Shown: positions 11,201 through 19,893 of the stretch, one piece after another | Numbering within the stretch: position 1 is the first letter of the stretch | Layout: the number at the start of each line of letters is the position of its first letter | Origin: Cytophagales bacterium | GTDB taxonomy: Bacteria > Bacteroidota > Bacteroidia > Cytophagales > Amoebophilaceae | Direction: 5' to 3' | Length of the DNA: 64,000 bases | Assembly: GCA_020629455.1 (NCBI GenBank) | Contig: JAHDDH010000001.1 | Span: 69,703 to 133,702, forward strand | Made by a program: the position numbers and the translations under genes | Notes under the pieces: model-generated | The model's database searches: none | What the model saw: only the letters and a program-made list of their open reading frames with translations | Told to the model about the DNA's origin: nothing

Positions 11201-11718
11201 TGCCTTTGGAGTTCTATGTAGTAATCTTCTCCAAAAATGTCTCTCCAGGTCAAAAAAATTTTTTCAGCAGCAGCTTCTCCTAGGTGTAATATAGCTTGTG
11301 ATACTTCACTGGCGAGGCAGCAAGTAGTGGCGATGAGTCCTTGGGCATATTTTTGAATCAAGGATTTGTCAATTCTGGGTTTGTAATAATATCCTTCTAA
11401 AAAACCTAAGGAGCAGAGTTGTGATAAGTTTTGATAGCCTATAGCATCTTTTGCCAATAAAATTTGATGGTATCTTTTTTTGTCTTTATGGTTTAATCGG
11501 TCTTGAGCTACATAAAACTCACAACCGATGATTGGCTTGATGCCTTGTTTTTGTGCTTGTGCTACAAAGTGAGGTATGCCAAACATATTGCCATGATCTG
11601 TGATAGCCAAAGCATGCATGCCTAGCGTTTTGGTTTGCTGTATTAGTTGATGGATTTTTGCAGCACCATCCAGGAGAGAGTATTGTGTATGGCAATGCAG
11701 ATGGGTGAAATCTGACAT
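8272..11718 (-). CDS. dnaE: DNA polymerase III subunit alpha
   Basis: 1148 aa; PHP [50 protein letters not shown]; C-terminal OB fold. Confidence 0.97.
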   Translation of the reverse strand: [1148 protein letters not shown]

Positions 11719-11758
11719 AAAGGAGGGAGATTATGTGGAAGTGATTGGATTAAGATAT

Positions 11759-12637
11759 TTAATAAAGTTTTGACAGAGGTACGTGGATATATTGCCGTGT
11801 GATGATCAAGGTGCTTATTCCATTGATGAAAACTCCTAAAAGGAATACACTGCCCAAAATAGTGGCAATAGCCCATGGACAGTGAACTTGCATGCTGTAG
11901 GGTATATAATCGTAGCTGTATTGCAAGCCTGTTATCAAAATAAGATTGGCTAGCAAACCACTCCAAAAACCTATGAAAAGTGCTCTGATGAGAAAGGGCT
12001 TACAAATAAAAGATGTTTTAGCACCTACAAGTTGCATGGTTCTAATCAAAAAACGCTGGGAATACATGGCAATTTTGATGGTGCTATGCATCAAAATTAA
12101 AATCATCACGAGCAGTATACATGCAATGATCATAAGAATAAAGTTTATTTTTTTGAGGTTTTGGTGCACTTTTTGTACCAAATCTGCAAGTGTTTCTACT
12201 GCTGCTATGCCTGGTATTTGTAGTAAAGATTGCTGAATAGAAGAAAAATTTTGATAATGTGGATCTATTTTACACACAAACATATCTTGTAGTGGATTTT
12301 CTTGTAATAAGTTTAAAAAATCTTCCCCTGTGTTTTGAATTAAATTGTGTGCAGCGGTTGTTTTACTAATCCATTTAAGATGTACATATTTTTTTTTGAG
12401 CAAAAATTTTTTTTGAGATAATGTGTGTTGTAAGCTGATGATTTCTTGTGGTGTAATGTCTTTTGAAAGATAGACTTGTATCTCGATATTTTCTTGCATG
12501 TTTTTTTTGAAGGTATGCGTGTGTAAAAGCATCAAACTAAAAGCACCCAAAATAGTTAATGTCAAAGTGAGAACTGTCACTACATATCTCACTGGATAAT
12601 AGCCTATGGTTTTTTTTTTTCTACGAAAAGATAGCAT
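11759..12637 (-). CDS. ftsX: cell division protein FtsX (permease-like)
   Basis: 292 aa, N-terminal TM, ectodomain, three C-terminal TMs, MQLVGAKTSFICKPFLIRALFIGFWSGLLANLIL. Confidence 0.85.
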   Translation of the reverse strand: MLSFRRKKKTIGYYPVRYVVTVLTLTLTILGAFSLMLLHTHTFKKNMQENIEIQVYLSKDITPQEIISLQHTLSQKKFLLKKKYVHLKWISKTTAAHNLIQNTGEDFLNLLQENPLQDMFVCKIDPHYQNFSSIQQSLLQIPGIAAVETLADLVQKVHQNLKKINFILMIIACILLVMILILMHSTIKIAMYSQRFLIRTMQLVGAKTSFICKPFLIRALFIGFWSGLLANLILITGLQYSYDYIPYSMQVHCPWAIATILGSVFLLGVFINGISTLIITRQYIHVPLSKLY

Positions 12638-12645
12638 ATGATTTT

Positions 12646-15366
12646 TTAATAATTTTCATATTCTCTTTTGGTATCGTATTGAATATCTTTCAAGCTCTGT
12701 GCTTTGATGCCGATAGAAAAGTCATACGATTGATTTTTGCCAATGGGATTACAATGAAAGTTGATTATCCAGCAATGCAAGTCACGTTGGATTCCGATAG
12801 TAGAATCATTTTTAAAATTTTTTTTTTTAAAGTCATAGCCACTACTGAAGTTAATTTTCCAGTGAGGCGTGAGATTGGTAGTTCCTGAAAAATAAAGTGT
12901 GCGATTTTTTTTTTCTGGCTGAAATCCTTTTTTGGTACGTTCCCAGCGGTATTGGAGTGTTATATTCCATGGCAATGTAAAAGGCACATAGGAGTTAGCA
13001 TCTTGTATTTTTTTTTTTTTAGTACCAAACCAGTCAATATCTTCTTTTGCTATGGGTTGGTTGAAAAGTTTATACAGTATTTTTTTATTGAACGTAGTGC
13101 TGATATACCAGCTTGTTTTTTCTTTTTGTCCTAATCCTTTGCCATGCTTCCAAGCAAAAGTTTCTATTTTTTTTTGTTGGATGATTGGTTGTTGGTCTGT
13201 ATCATAAGTAGTGTTGAGATATTGATACATGTAAGGAAAAAAATATGCATCATAGCCTATAGTGATGAACCTTTGGAAAAAGCTGTTGCTCGCATGCAGA
13301 TGGATATCCGATAGTTTGTAGGAAGACGCTAGGAAATTATAGTTTGTGCTCAGACTGCAAGATTCCAGGAGCGGTATTTTTGTGCTACTGTTTTTGTTTT
13401 TTATTTTGGTGAAGATCTTTTGATATAATGTAATGTATAGGTTTAAATTTTTTTTTTGAGACGGTGTGCCATATATAAAATTTTCAAATTTTGATTTTTT
13501 AGCGGTCTTCCATATATTATCTTCAAGGTATTTTACCTTTTGCCAATAGGTGTTGCGTTTGGGTTGATATTCTAGTGTAAATGACGGATGGATGGTATGT
13601 CGTATGCCTTGTATTTTTTTTTCAGCGCCAAAATTGTGCGTACCATAAAGCGTGGTGCTTAAGTTGGTACTGATATTCCAATACCATAATCTTTGGAATC
13701 CAGGGATTTCTTTGGAAGAGAATTTTTTTTTTTTCTCATCATACGTATGATGTAGTTTTTTGAAATACCATATTTCTCCATAATTGATGGATGGTCCTAT
13801 ATTGAAATATTGCCATATTTTGATATTAGTGGATAAGGGAATACTATGTTGAAGGCCCCATTGGCTGTCTTTTAGATACATGCTGGCTAATTTTTTCCAC
13901 GTGATAGGTCTGTATTGTTTTTCCTTGCTGTCTGCTGATGTTTCTTCACTGGTTTTGTTTTCAATGACATGTTGCAGATTCATCGTATGTCCTGTACGTA
14001 TGTCTTTATACCAAGTGCCGCCTATATTACGTCCTATTTTTCTAGTAGGATAAAAATTATGGGTATATAAACGGATATTGGGAAGTATAATAGTTGTTTG
14101 GTTATTTTTTAAGTTTTGTCTGTGAGAGGCATTACCACTGAGCCTATAAAGCCCGCCTCTAAAATTATTTTTATACCGAATACTCGAGTATATGCTTTGA
14201 TTATTATTTTGATTTTTTCCGAAGACTTCTTTTTTATGAATATCTCTTACGCGAGACTGTTGTAGGTTTACATCTGCGTGTAAGCTACTGTTTTTATTGT
14301 ATTTAGATTCGTGTTTCCATTGAATGGTGGTTTTTTTTTGTTCTTGAAAGGGTGTTTCTTTACCACTTTTGTAGTTTTCTCTCTGATAATAGAATGATCC
14401 TTCAAAGAAATATCTTTTTTTATAGTTCCATAACGAAGAATAGCAAAAAGAACCTTTGGCATATATATCTGTGAGCAGTATTAAATCCATATAATCATTG
14501 ATCCTGACATAGTACCCTCCTTCTTTAATATATAATCCCTTTCTTCTTTCTTCACCAAATTTTGGAACAATGATTCCTGAAGTTCTTTGCGAAGGAAAAA
14601 AGAATATGCCTAAAAAAAATCCTAAAGGTGTTGGAACATCATTAAAATATAACAGAAAAGGACCAGAGACCACTTTTTTGTTTTGAATTATTTTGATTTT
14701 ATGCGCACTGATGTAAAAATGTGGTTTTGCTAAATTACACGTTGTATACTTGGCTTGATTGATGTAAAAATGTCCTTTGCCATCTTTTTTTGCTTTTGCG
14801 CCATGTACAAATCCATCTTCTTGTTTGGTGACTATTTTTTTCACCAGTGCTTGTTGTGTTTTAAAGTTATACTTCAACTCATCCGCCATATACTGTTCTT
14901 CTTTTTGTGTAAAAAGAGGCCTGTCATACACTTTTCCCTCTTTGTGCTGTGCTCCTGCTGAGATGATATTTGTTTGCCAATCTAACTGTATATTATCTGC
15001 GTTGAGCAAAATTTCTCCATACTTGATTTGACTTTTGTCTTGGAGTATTGTTTTTTTTTGAGCAAGATCAAAACGAATCAATGTTTCTGCGTTATAGAAA
15101 ATATTTTCTTCAATATCTCCTTTGGGAGACGGTTTTTGTGATATGTTTATTTTTTTTTGTAGCTGATTATATGATAATAACGGAGATATTTTTGTAGAAG
15201 AAAAGGGGAGTGGTAAGGTAGATTTTTTGTTTTGAGCATAATTTTTTTTCTGTATTTTTTCTATGATATTGTAGAAATTTTTAGGAAAGGCTTTTGGTTT
15301 TTTTGCCAATATGTAGCCATAGCTCCATAAGATTAAGCACAGTGATGTGTATAATGTTTTTTTCAT
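12646..15366 (-). CDS. LPS-assembly protein LptD-like outer membrane protein
   Basis: OstA-like N-terminal region followed by a long aromatic beta-rich region; PSQRTSGIIVPKFGEE; ATG at 15366 (MKKTLYTSLCLILWSYG) chosen over upstream ORF opening. Confidence 0.85.
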   Translation of the reverse strand: MKKTLYTSLCLILWSYGYILAKKPKAFPKNFYNIIEKIQKKNYAQNKKSTLPLPFSSTKISPLLSYNQLQKKINISQKPSPKGDIEENIFYNAETLIRFDLAQKKTILQDKSQIKYGEILLNADNIQLDWQTNIISAGAQHKEGKVYDRPLFTQKEEQYMADELKYNFKTQQALVKKIVTKQEDGFVHGAKAKKDGKGHFYINQAKYTTCNLAKPHFYISAHKIKIIQNKKVVSGPFLLYFNDVPTPLGFFLGIFFFPSQRTSGIIVPKFGEERRKGLYIKEGGYYVRINDYMDLILLTDIYAKGSFCYSSLWNYKKRYFFEGSFYYQRENYKSGKETPFQEQKKTTIQWKHESKYNKNSSLHADVNLQQSRVRDIHKKEVFGKNQNNNQSIYSSIRYKNNFRGGLYRLSGNASHRQNLKNNQTTIILPNIRLYTHNFYPTRKIGRNIGGTWYKDIRTGHTMNLQHVIENKTSEETSADSKEKQYRPITWKKLASMYLKDSQWGLQHSIPLSTNIKIWQYFNIGPSINYGEIWYFKKLHHTYDEKKKKFSSKEIPGFQRLWYWNISTNLSTTLYGTHNFGAEKKIQGIRHTIHPSFTLEYQPKRNTYWQKVKYLEDNIWKTAKKSKFENFIYGTPSQKKNLNLYITLYQKIFTKIKNKNSSTKIPLLESCSLSTNYNFLASSYKLSDIHLHASNSFFQRFITIGYDAYFFPYMYQYLNTTYDTDQQPIIQQKKIETFAWKHGKGLGQKEKTSWYISTTFNKKILYKLFNQPIAKEDIDWFGTKKKKIQDANSYVPFTLPWNITLQYRWERTKKGFQPEKKNRTLYFSGTTNLTPHWKINFSSGYDFKKKNFKNDSTIGIQRDLHCWIINFHCNPIGKNQSYDFSIGIKAQSLKDIQYDTKREYENY

Positions 15367-15388
15367 TTCGACTGCTGATATTTTTATG

Positions 15389-16201
15389 AAAGGAACACTT
15401 TTGTTAATCAAAATTTTATCCATTTTTTTTAGAAAACCATGGTTTTGGATGGCTTTTCTGCTTTTTTTTATTTCTTTTTCGGTTGTGGGGTATCAATATC
15501 AGATAAAGACCATTGTGATAGATGCAGGTCATGGTGGTAAAGACCCAGGTGCGGTATTCAACAAAAATACAAAAGAAAAAGACATTACCCTTAAAATTGC
15601 TTTGCAACTTGGCCAACTCATGAAACGACGTTTGCCTCAGGTCAATATAGTGTATACACGAAAAAAAGATTGTTTTTTGCCTTTGTTTACAAGGGTTGAC
15701 ATTGCCAAACGGCATAAAGCAGATCTTTTTATTTCTATTCATTGCAATAGCTCTCATAACCAAGAAGCTTATGGTACTGAAACGTATGTGATGGGTTTAC
15801 ACAAAACAAAAGATAATTTATCTGTAGCAAAAAAAGAAAATGCTGTAGTGTTGATGGAGAAAGATTATGCAAAGCACTATCAAGGGTTTGATCCTAAAGT
15901 GCCAGAGTCATATATTTTATTTTCGCTTTGTCAGAATTCATATGGAAAAAACAGTTTGATATTGGCCAAAAATATTGAAAAGCAATTCCATGCGAGCAAA
16001 AGATTTAGCAGAGGCGTTAAACAAGCAGGTTTTCTTTTGCTTTGGTCTATACCGTCGCCAAGTGTTTTGATTGAAGTAGGTTTTCTTTCGCACAAGAAAG
16101 AAGCAAAATATTTGAAAAGTGCTTCTGGCCAAAGAGCCCTTGCCAACAGTATATTGCAAGGTGTTTTAGAATATAAAAAAAGTATTGAACAGGAGGGGTG
16201 A
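15389..16201 (+). CDS. N-acetylmuramoyl-L-alanine amidase (Amidase_3)
   Basis: IVIDAGHGGKDPGAV, ADLFISIHCNSS, PSVLIEVGFLSHKKEAKYL; ATG 15389 gives signal-anchor N-terminus. Confidence 0.93.
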   Translation, partial: KGTLLLIKILSIFFRKPWFWMAFLLFFISFSVVGYQYQIKTIVIDAGHGGKDPGAVFNKNTKEKDITLKIALQLGQLMKRRLPQVNIVYTRKKDCFLPLFTRVDIAKRHKADLFISIHCNSSHNQEAYGTETYVMGLHKTKDNLSVAKKENAVVLMEKDYAKHYQGFDPKVPESYILFSLCQNSYGKNSLILAKNIEKQFHASKRFSRGVKQAGFLLLWSIPSPSVLIEVGFLSHKKEAKYLKSASGQRALANSILQGVLEYKKSIEQEG

Positions 16202-16612
16202 TAAAAACAACAGTTTATTATGTCTTTTGATTTTTAATTTTATCGCACAAACTCGTATACATTTAGATAGTAGAAGTTGTCAAGATTTCCCAAACAAAAT
16301 AAAAACTTAATATTTCTTATCAAACCATCTTATCGTTTACAATTGACGATAGATTGGTGAAAAATTTTATGACATGCTTCTTTTGTAAGACTAAAACCAA
16401 GCTTAGAATATGTTTTTGGTTGGTTTTGTACAGTTTTTTGATGTCTAACAAAAATTGATGGAGTTGTTTTGTGTGGTTTAGAAAAAAAGAAATAAACTTT
16501 TGGTCAATATTTAGCTGTTCTTTAAAACAAAACAACAAAAAAATTCAATAAAAATTGAAAGAAAATATTTTGGAAAGGAGGGAGGGATTCCGGTATTTTT
16601 CAAGAAAATAAG

Positions 16613-16686
16613 TGAACTTGGAGGGACTTGAACCCCCAACCTTCGCATTCGTAGTGCGGAGCTCTATCCAGTTGAGCTACAAGTTC
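16613..16686 (-). tRNA. tRNA-Arg(ACG)
   Basis: Minus-strand cloverleaf: acceptor GAACTTG/CAAGTTC perfect, D stem GCTC/GAGC, anticodon loop CTACGAA, T arm GGGGG-TTCAAGT-CCCTC; C27/A43 mismatch. Confidence 0.93.
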
Positions 16687-16766
16687 GATATCTTGTATCA
16701 CCAATTTATTATTTTTTTTTCTGAATAAAAAAATATCTTTACACAACAATATTTTTGATCTGCTCT

Positions 16767-18146
16767 ATGCAACATCCCCCTTCCCCTTTGCGCAAACCGC
16801 TCATCACCGGAAAAAAAAAAATGAAAAATGTCACTCATGATATTTGTAAACATGTGTTGCAGTATCCCCATTTGCTGTGGTGGGTTGCTTTAGGTTTTGC
16901 TTTGATACTGCTTTTGATTGGCGGTGTAGCATTGTTGATCACCCTATGGGAAGGCATTGGCATGTGGGGACTTAATAAAACAATTGGCTGGGCATGGGAT
17001 ATTACCAATTTTGTATGGTGGGTAGGTATTGGACATGCTGGTACTTTAATTTCGGCTGTCCTTCTTTTATTCCGACAAAAATGGCGTATGTCCATCAATC
17101 GAGCAGCAGAAGCCATGACTATTTTTGCAGTAATGTGTGCTGCTATATTTCCTTTATTTCACATGGGAAGAGTATGGCTAGGGGCTTATTGGGTATTTCC
17201 TTTGCCTAATCTTTTTGGCTCTCTTTGGGTCAATTTTAATTCTCCTTTGCTGTGGGATGTATTTGCTATTTCTACTTATTTTACGGTTTCACTGGTTTTT
17301 TGGTATTTAGGTCTTATTCCTGATTTTGCTACCATTCGTGATAAAGCCACTAAAACATGGGTCAAATATATTTATGGTGTATTGAGCTTTGGTTGGGATG
17401 GCGCGGCTCGTACATGGGCACGGTATGAATCTGTTTCTTTGATATTGGCAGGCTTAGCAACACCATTGGTACTCTCTGTACACACCATTGTTTCTTTTGA
17501 TTTTGCTACTTCTGTAATTCCTGGTTGGCACACCACTATTTTTCCTCCTTATTTTGTAGCAGGTGCTATATTTTCTGGATTTGCTATGGTTTTGACACTG
17601 CTCATCATCACTCGAAAGCTTTTTAAGCTAACGCATTATATCACACTACAGCATATTGAAATGATGAATATTATCATCATTGTGACAGGCTCTATTGTAG
17701 GGATTGCTTATCTTACTGAATTATTTATGGCTTGGTATTCTGGTGTAGAAGCTGAGCAGTATGCCTTTTTTAATCGAGCTACAGGTCCTTATTGGTGGGC
17801 TTATTGGCTTATGATGACTTGCAACGTAGTTTCTCCTCAGCTTTTTTGGTTTAAAAAAATACGTAAAAGTTTGATGGCTACTTTTATTCTCTCTATTGTT
17901 GTCAATATTGGCATGTGGTTTGAGCGTTTTGTGATTATTGTTACTTCCCTACATCGAGATTATCTTCCTTCTAGTTGGGCCATGTTTTCTCCTACAAAAT
18001 ACGACGTAGGAGTCTATATTTTTACTTTTGGTTTATTCTTTACCTTATTTTTATTGTTTGTCAAATTTTTTCCTGTCATCAACATGGCAGAGGTAAAAAG
18101 TATTTTAAAAACTGATAGCGATGTACACCCAACGCAGCGAAACTAA
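16767..18146 (+). CDS. actC: alternative complex III subunit ActC (NrfD/PsrC-like membrane protein)
   Basis: [15 protein letters not shown] start; [45 protein letters not shown]; polytopic. Confidence 0.9.
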   Translation: MQHPPSPLRKPLITGKKKMKNVTHDICKHVLQYPHLLWWVALGFALILLLIGGVALLITLWEGIGMWGLNKTIGWAWDITNFVWWVGIGHAGTLISAVLLLFRQKWRMSINRAAEAMTIFAVMCAAIFPLFHMGRVWLGAYWVFPLPNLFGSLWVNFNSPLLWDVFAISTYFTVSLVFWYLGLIPDFATIRDKATKTWVKYIYGVLSFGWDGAARTWARYESVSLILAGLATPLVLSVHTIVSFDFATSVIPGWHTTIFPPYFVAGAIFSGFAMVLTLLIITRKLFKLTHYITLQHIEMMNIIIIVTGSIVGIAYLTELFMAWYSGVEAEQYAFFNRATGPYWWAYWLMMTCNVVSPQLFWFKKIRKSLMATFILSIVVNIGMWFERFVIIVTSLHRDYLPSSWAMFSPTKYDVGVYIFTFGLFFTLFLLFVKFFPVINMAEVKSILKTDSDVHPTQRN

Positions 18147-18648
18147 GACAGTACAACATTATTTACTAGGTATTTTTCGTGATGAATCAGATGCCTTGCG
18201 TGTAGTCAAAAGATTAAGAAAAAATCATATAATGATTCATGAAGTGTATTCACCTTATCCTATTCATGGTTTAGACCAGCTTTTAGGTTATAAAAAATCT
18301 CGACTGCCCATGGCAGCATTTTTTTTTGGACTTTTAGGTTTTTTTTTGGCATTGGTCATGCAATACTATATGCTGGGTATTGATTGGCCGATGAATATAG
18401 GAGGTAAAGATTTTACACCATTGCCTACATTTATTCCTGTTACGTTTGAGCTGACAGTTTTATTTGCTGCTTTGGGAATGGTAGGTATATTTTTTTTGAT
18501 TAGTCATTTATACCCTTTCAAAAAACCTTTACTTTTTGATGAAGGCATCACTGACGATAAAATTGTGGTTGTCATTAATCTCTATGAAAATAAACAGCCC
18601 AAGATATTGTTGACAAAAATGTTAACATCGTTTTATGATAGAACTTAA
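18121..18648 (+). CDS. actD: alternative complex III subunit ActD (DUF3341)
   Basis: [34 protein letters not shown]; two TMs with [27 protein letters not shown]; overlaps actC. Confidence 0.9.
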   Translation: MYTQRSETKTVQHYLLGIFRDESDALRVVKRLRKNHIMIHEVYSPYPIHGLDQLLGYKKSRLPMAAFFFGLLGFFLALVMQYYMLGIDWPMNIGGKDFTPLPTFIPVTFELTVLFAALGMVGIFFLISHLYPFKKPLLFDEGITDDKIVVVINLYENKQPKILLTKMLTSFYDRT

Positions 18649-19889
18649 ATTTTCTTTTGTATTTTTTTTACTTCTTGCCAAAAATGAGGATATGATTTGG
18701 CCACTACACTAGGATTTTGAATTACCACATGGTGTAATATCATAAGCGGTGTAAAAGCCATAGCAATACGATGATCATCGTGGGGATAGATGACAATTTT
18801 TTTTTTGTGGTTTTGTGGTTGACTAGTCAGTTTCCAAATATCTGCTGAGGTATTTTTGAGTGTAGCACCTATTTTAGCCAACTCTGTTTGCATGACCTGT
18901 ATGCGGTTGCTTTCTTTGAGTTTTAAATGCGCTATGCCCTTGATGTTTACATCTATATTTTTTGCTGCCCAAAGTACCAAAAGTGTAGGAGCTAAATCAG
19001 GATAATTTTGAAAATTGATAGTAGGTATTTTTTTTGATCTTGGTATTTTTCTGAGCACTACACTGTGTTTTTCAAACAGCGTTTCTACTCCAAAGAGCAA
19101 CATCCACTGCGCGATGATGCAATCACCTTGCAAAGAACTTTTGGATAATCTCAATAGTCTTAATTGGCTATTTGGATGTGGGTGTAAGGCCAAAAAGCTA
19201 TACCAATAGCTGGCACTTGTCCAATCAGCTTCTACAGTATAAGCAGATGGCAACTGATAACGTTGTTGAGTTATATAGATGCTATGTTTTTTTTTTTGAT
19301 AAATGATGCCACATTTTTGCATCATTTCCAATGTCATGATAACATAAGGATAGCTGACCATATTTTTTGTCCATTGTAGGGTCAAACCTTTGGATAATAA
19401 AGGCGCTATCATCAGCAAGGCAGAGCAATATTGGCTGCTTTGATTCCCTGAAATGATGATGGGTGTTGTTTCTATTTTTTTTTTCAATATTCCTGAAATA
19501 TATATAGGAGGATATCCTTGCGTATATAAATAATATATGGTATATCCTAATTTTCGTAAAGCCTCTATCAAAGCTGAGATAGGCCTTTGGTGCATACGGT
19601 GTGTGCCCAGCAATATTTTTTTTTGTTGTTGAACACAAAAAAATGCCGTAAGAAAACGCATGGCAGTGCCTGCATCTTGTAGGTTGATGATTGTGCTTGG
19701 GTTTTGAAGCGCTTGTGCTAAAATACTGGTGTCTCGGGCTTCGGAAAGATGATGGATGTTGATCTTTCGACCTCCTAAGGCTTGTAAAATTAGCAAACGA
19801 TTACTTTCGCTTTTAGATGCAGGTAATTGAATCGTTGCTTGTAAAGCAGAGGTATATTCTTTTTTTTTCGATATTTTTTTTTCGTCCAT
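18645..19889 (-). CDS. aroA: 3-phosphoshikimate 1-carboxyvinyltransferase (EPSP synthase)
   Basis: LPASKSESNRLLILQAL; LQDAGTAMRFLTAFF; HLKLKESNRIQVM; DDHRIAMAFTPL. Confidence 0.92.
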   Translation of the reverse strand: MDEKKISKKKEYTSALQATIQLPASKSESNRLLILQALGGRKINIHHLSEARDTSILAQALQNPSTIINLQDAGTAMRFLTAFFCVQQQKKILLGTHRMHQRPISALIEALRKLGYTIYYLYTQGYPPIYISGILKKKIETTPIIISGNQSSQYCSALLMIAPLLSKGLTLQWTKNMVSYPYVIMTLEMMQKCGIIYQKKKHSIYITQQRYQLPSAYTVEADWTSASYWYSFLALHPHPNSQLRLLRLSKSSLQGDCIIAQWMLLFGVETLFEKHSVVLRKIPRSKKIPTINFQNYPDLAPTLLVLWAAKNIDVNIKGIAHLKLKESNRIQVMQTELAKIGATLKNTSADIWKLTSQPQNHKKKIVIYPHDDHRIAMAFTPLMILHHVVIQNPSVVAKSYPHFWQEVKKIQKKI

Positions 19890-19893
19890 TGTC

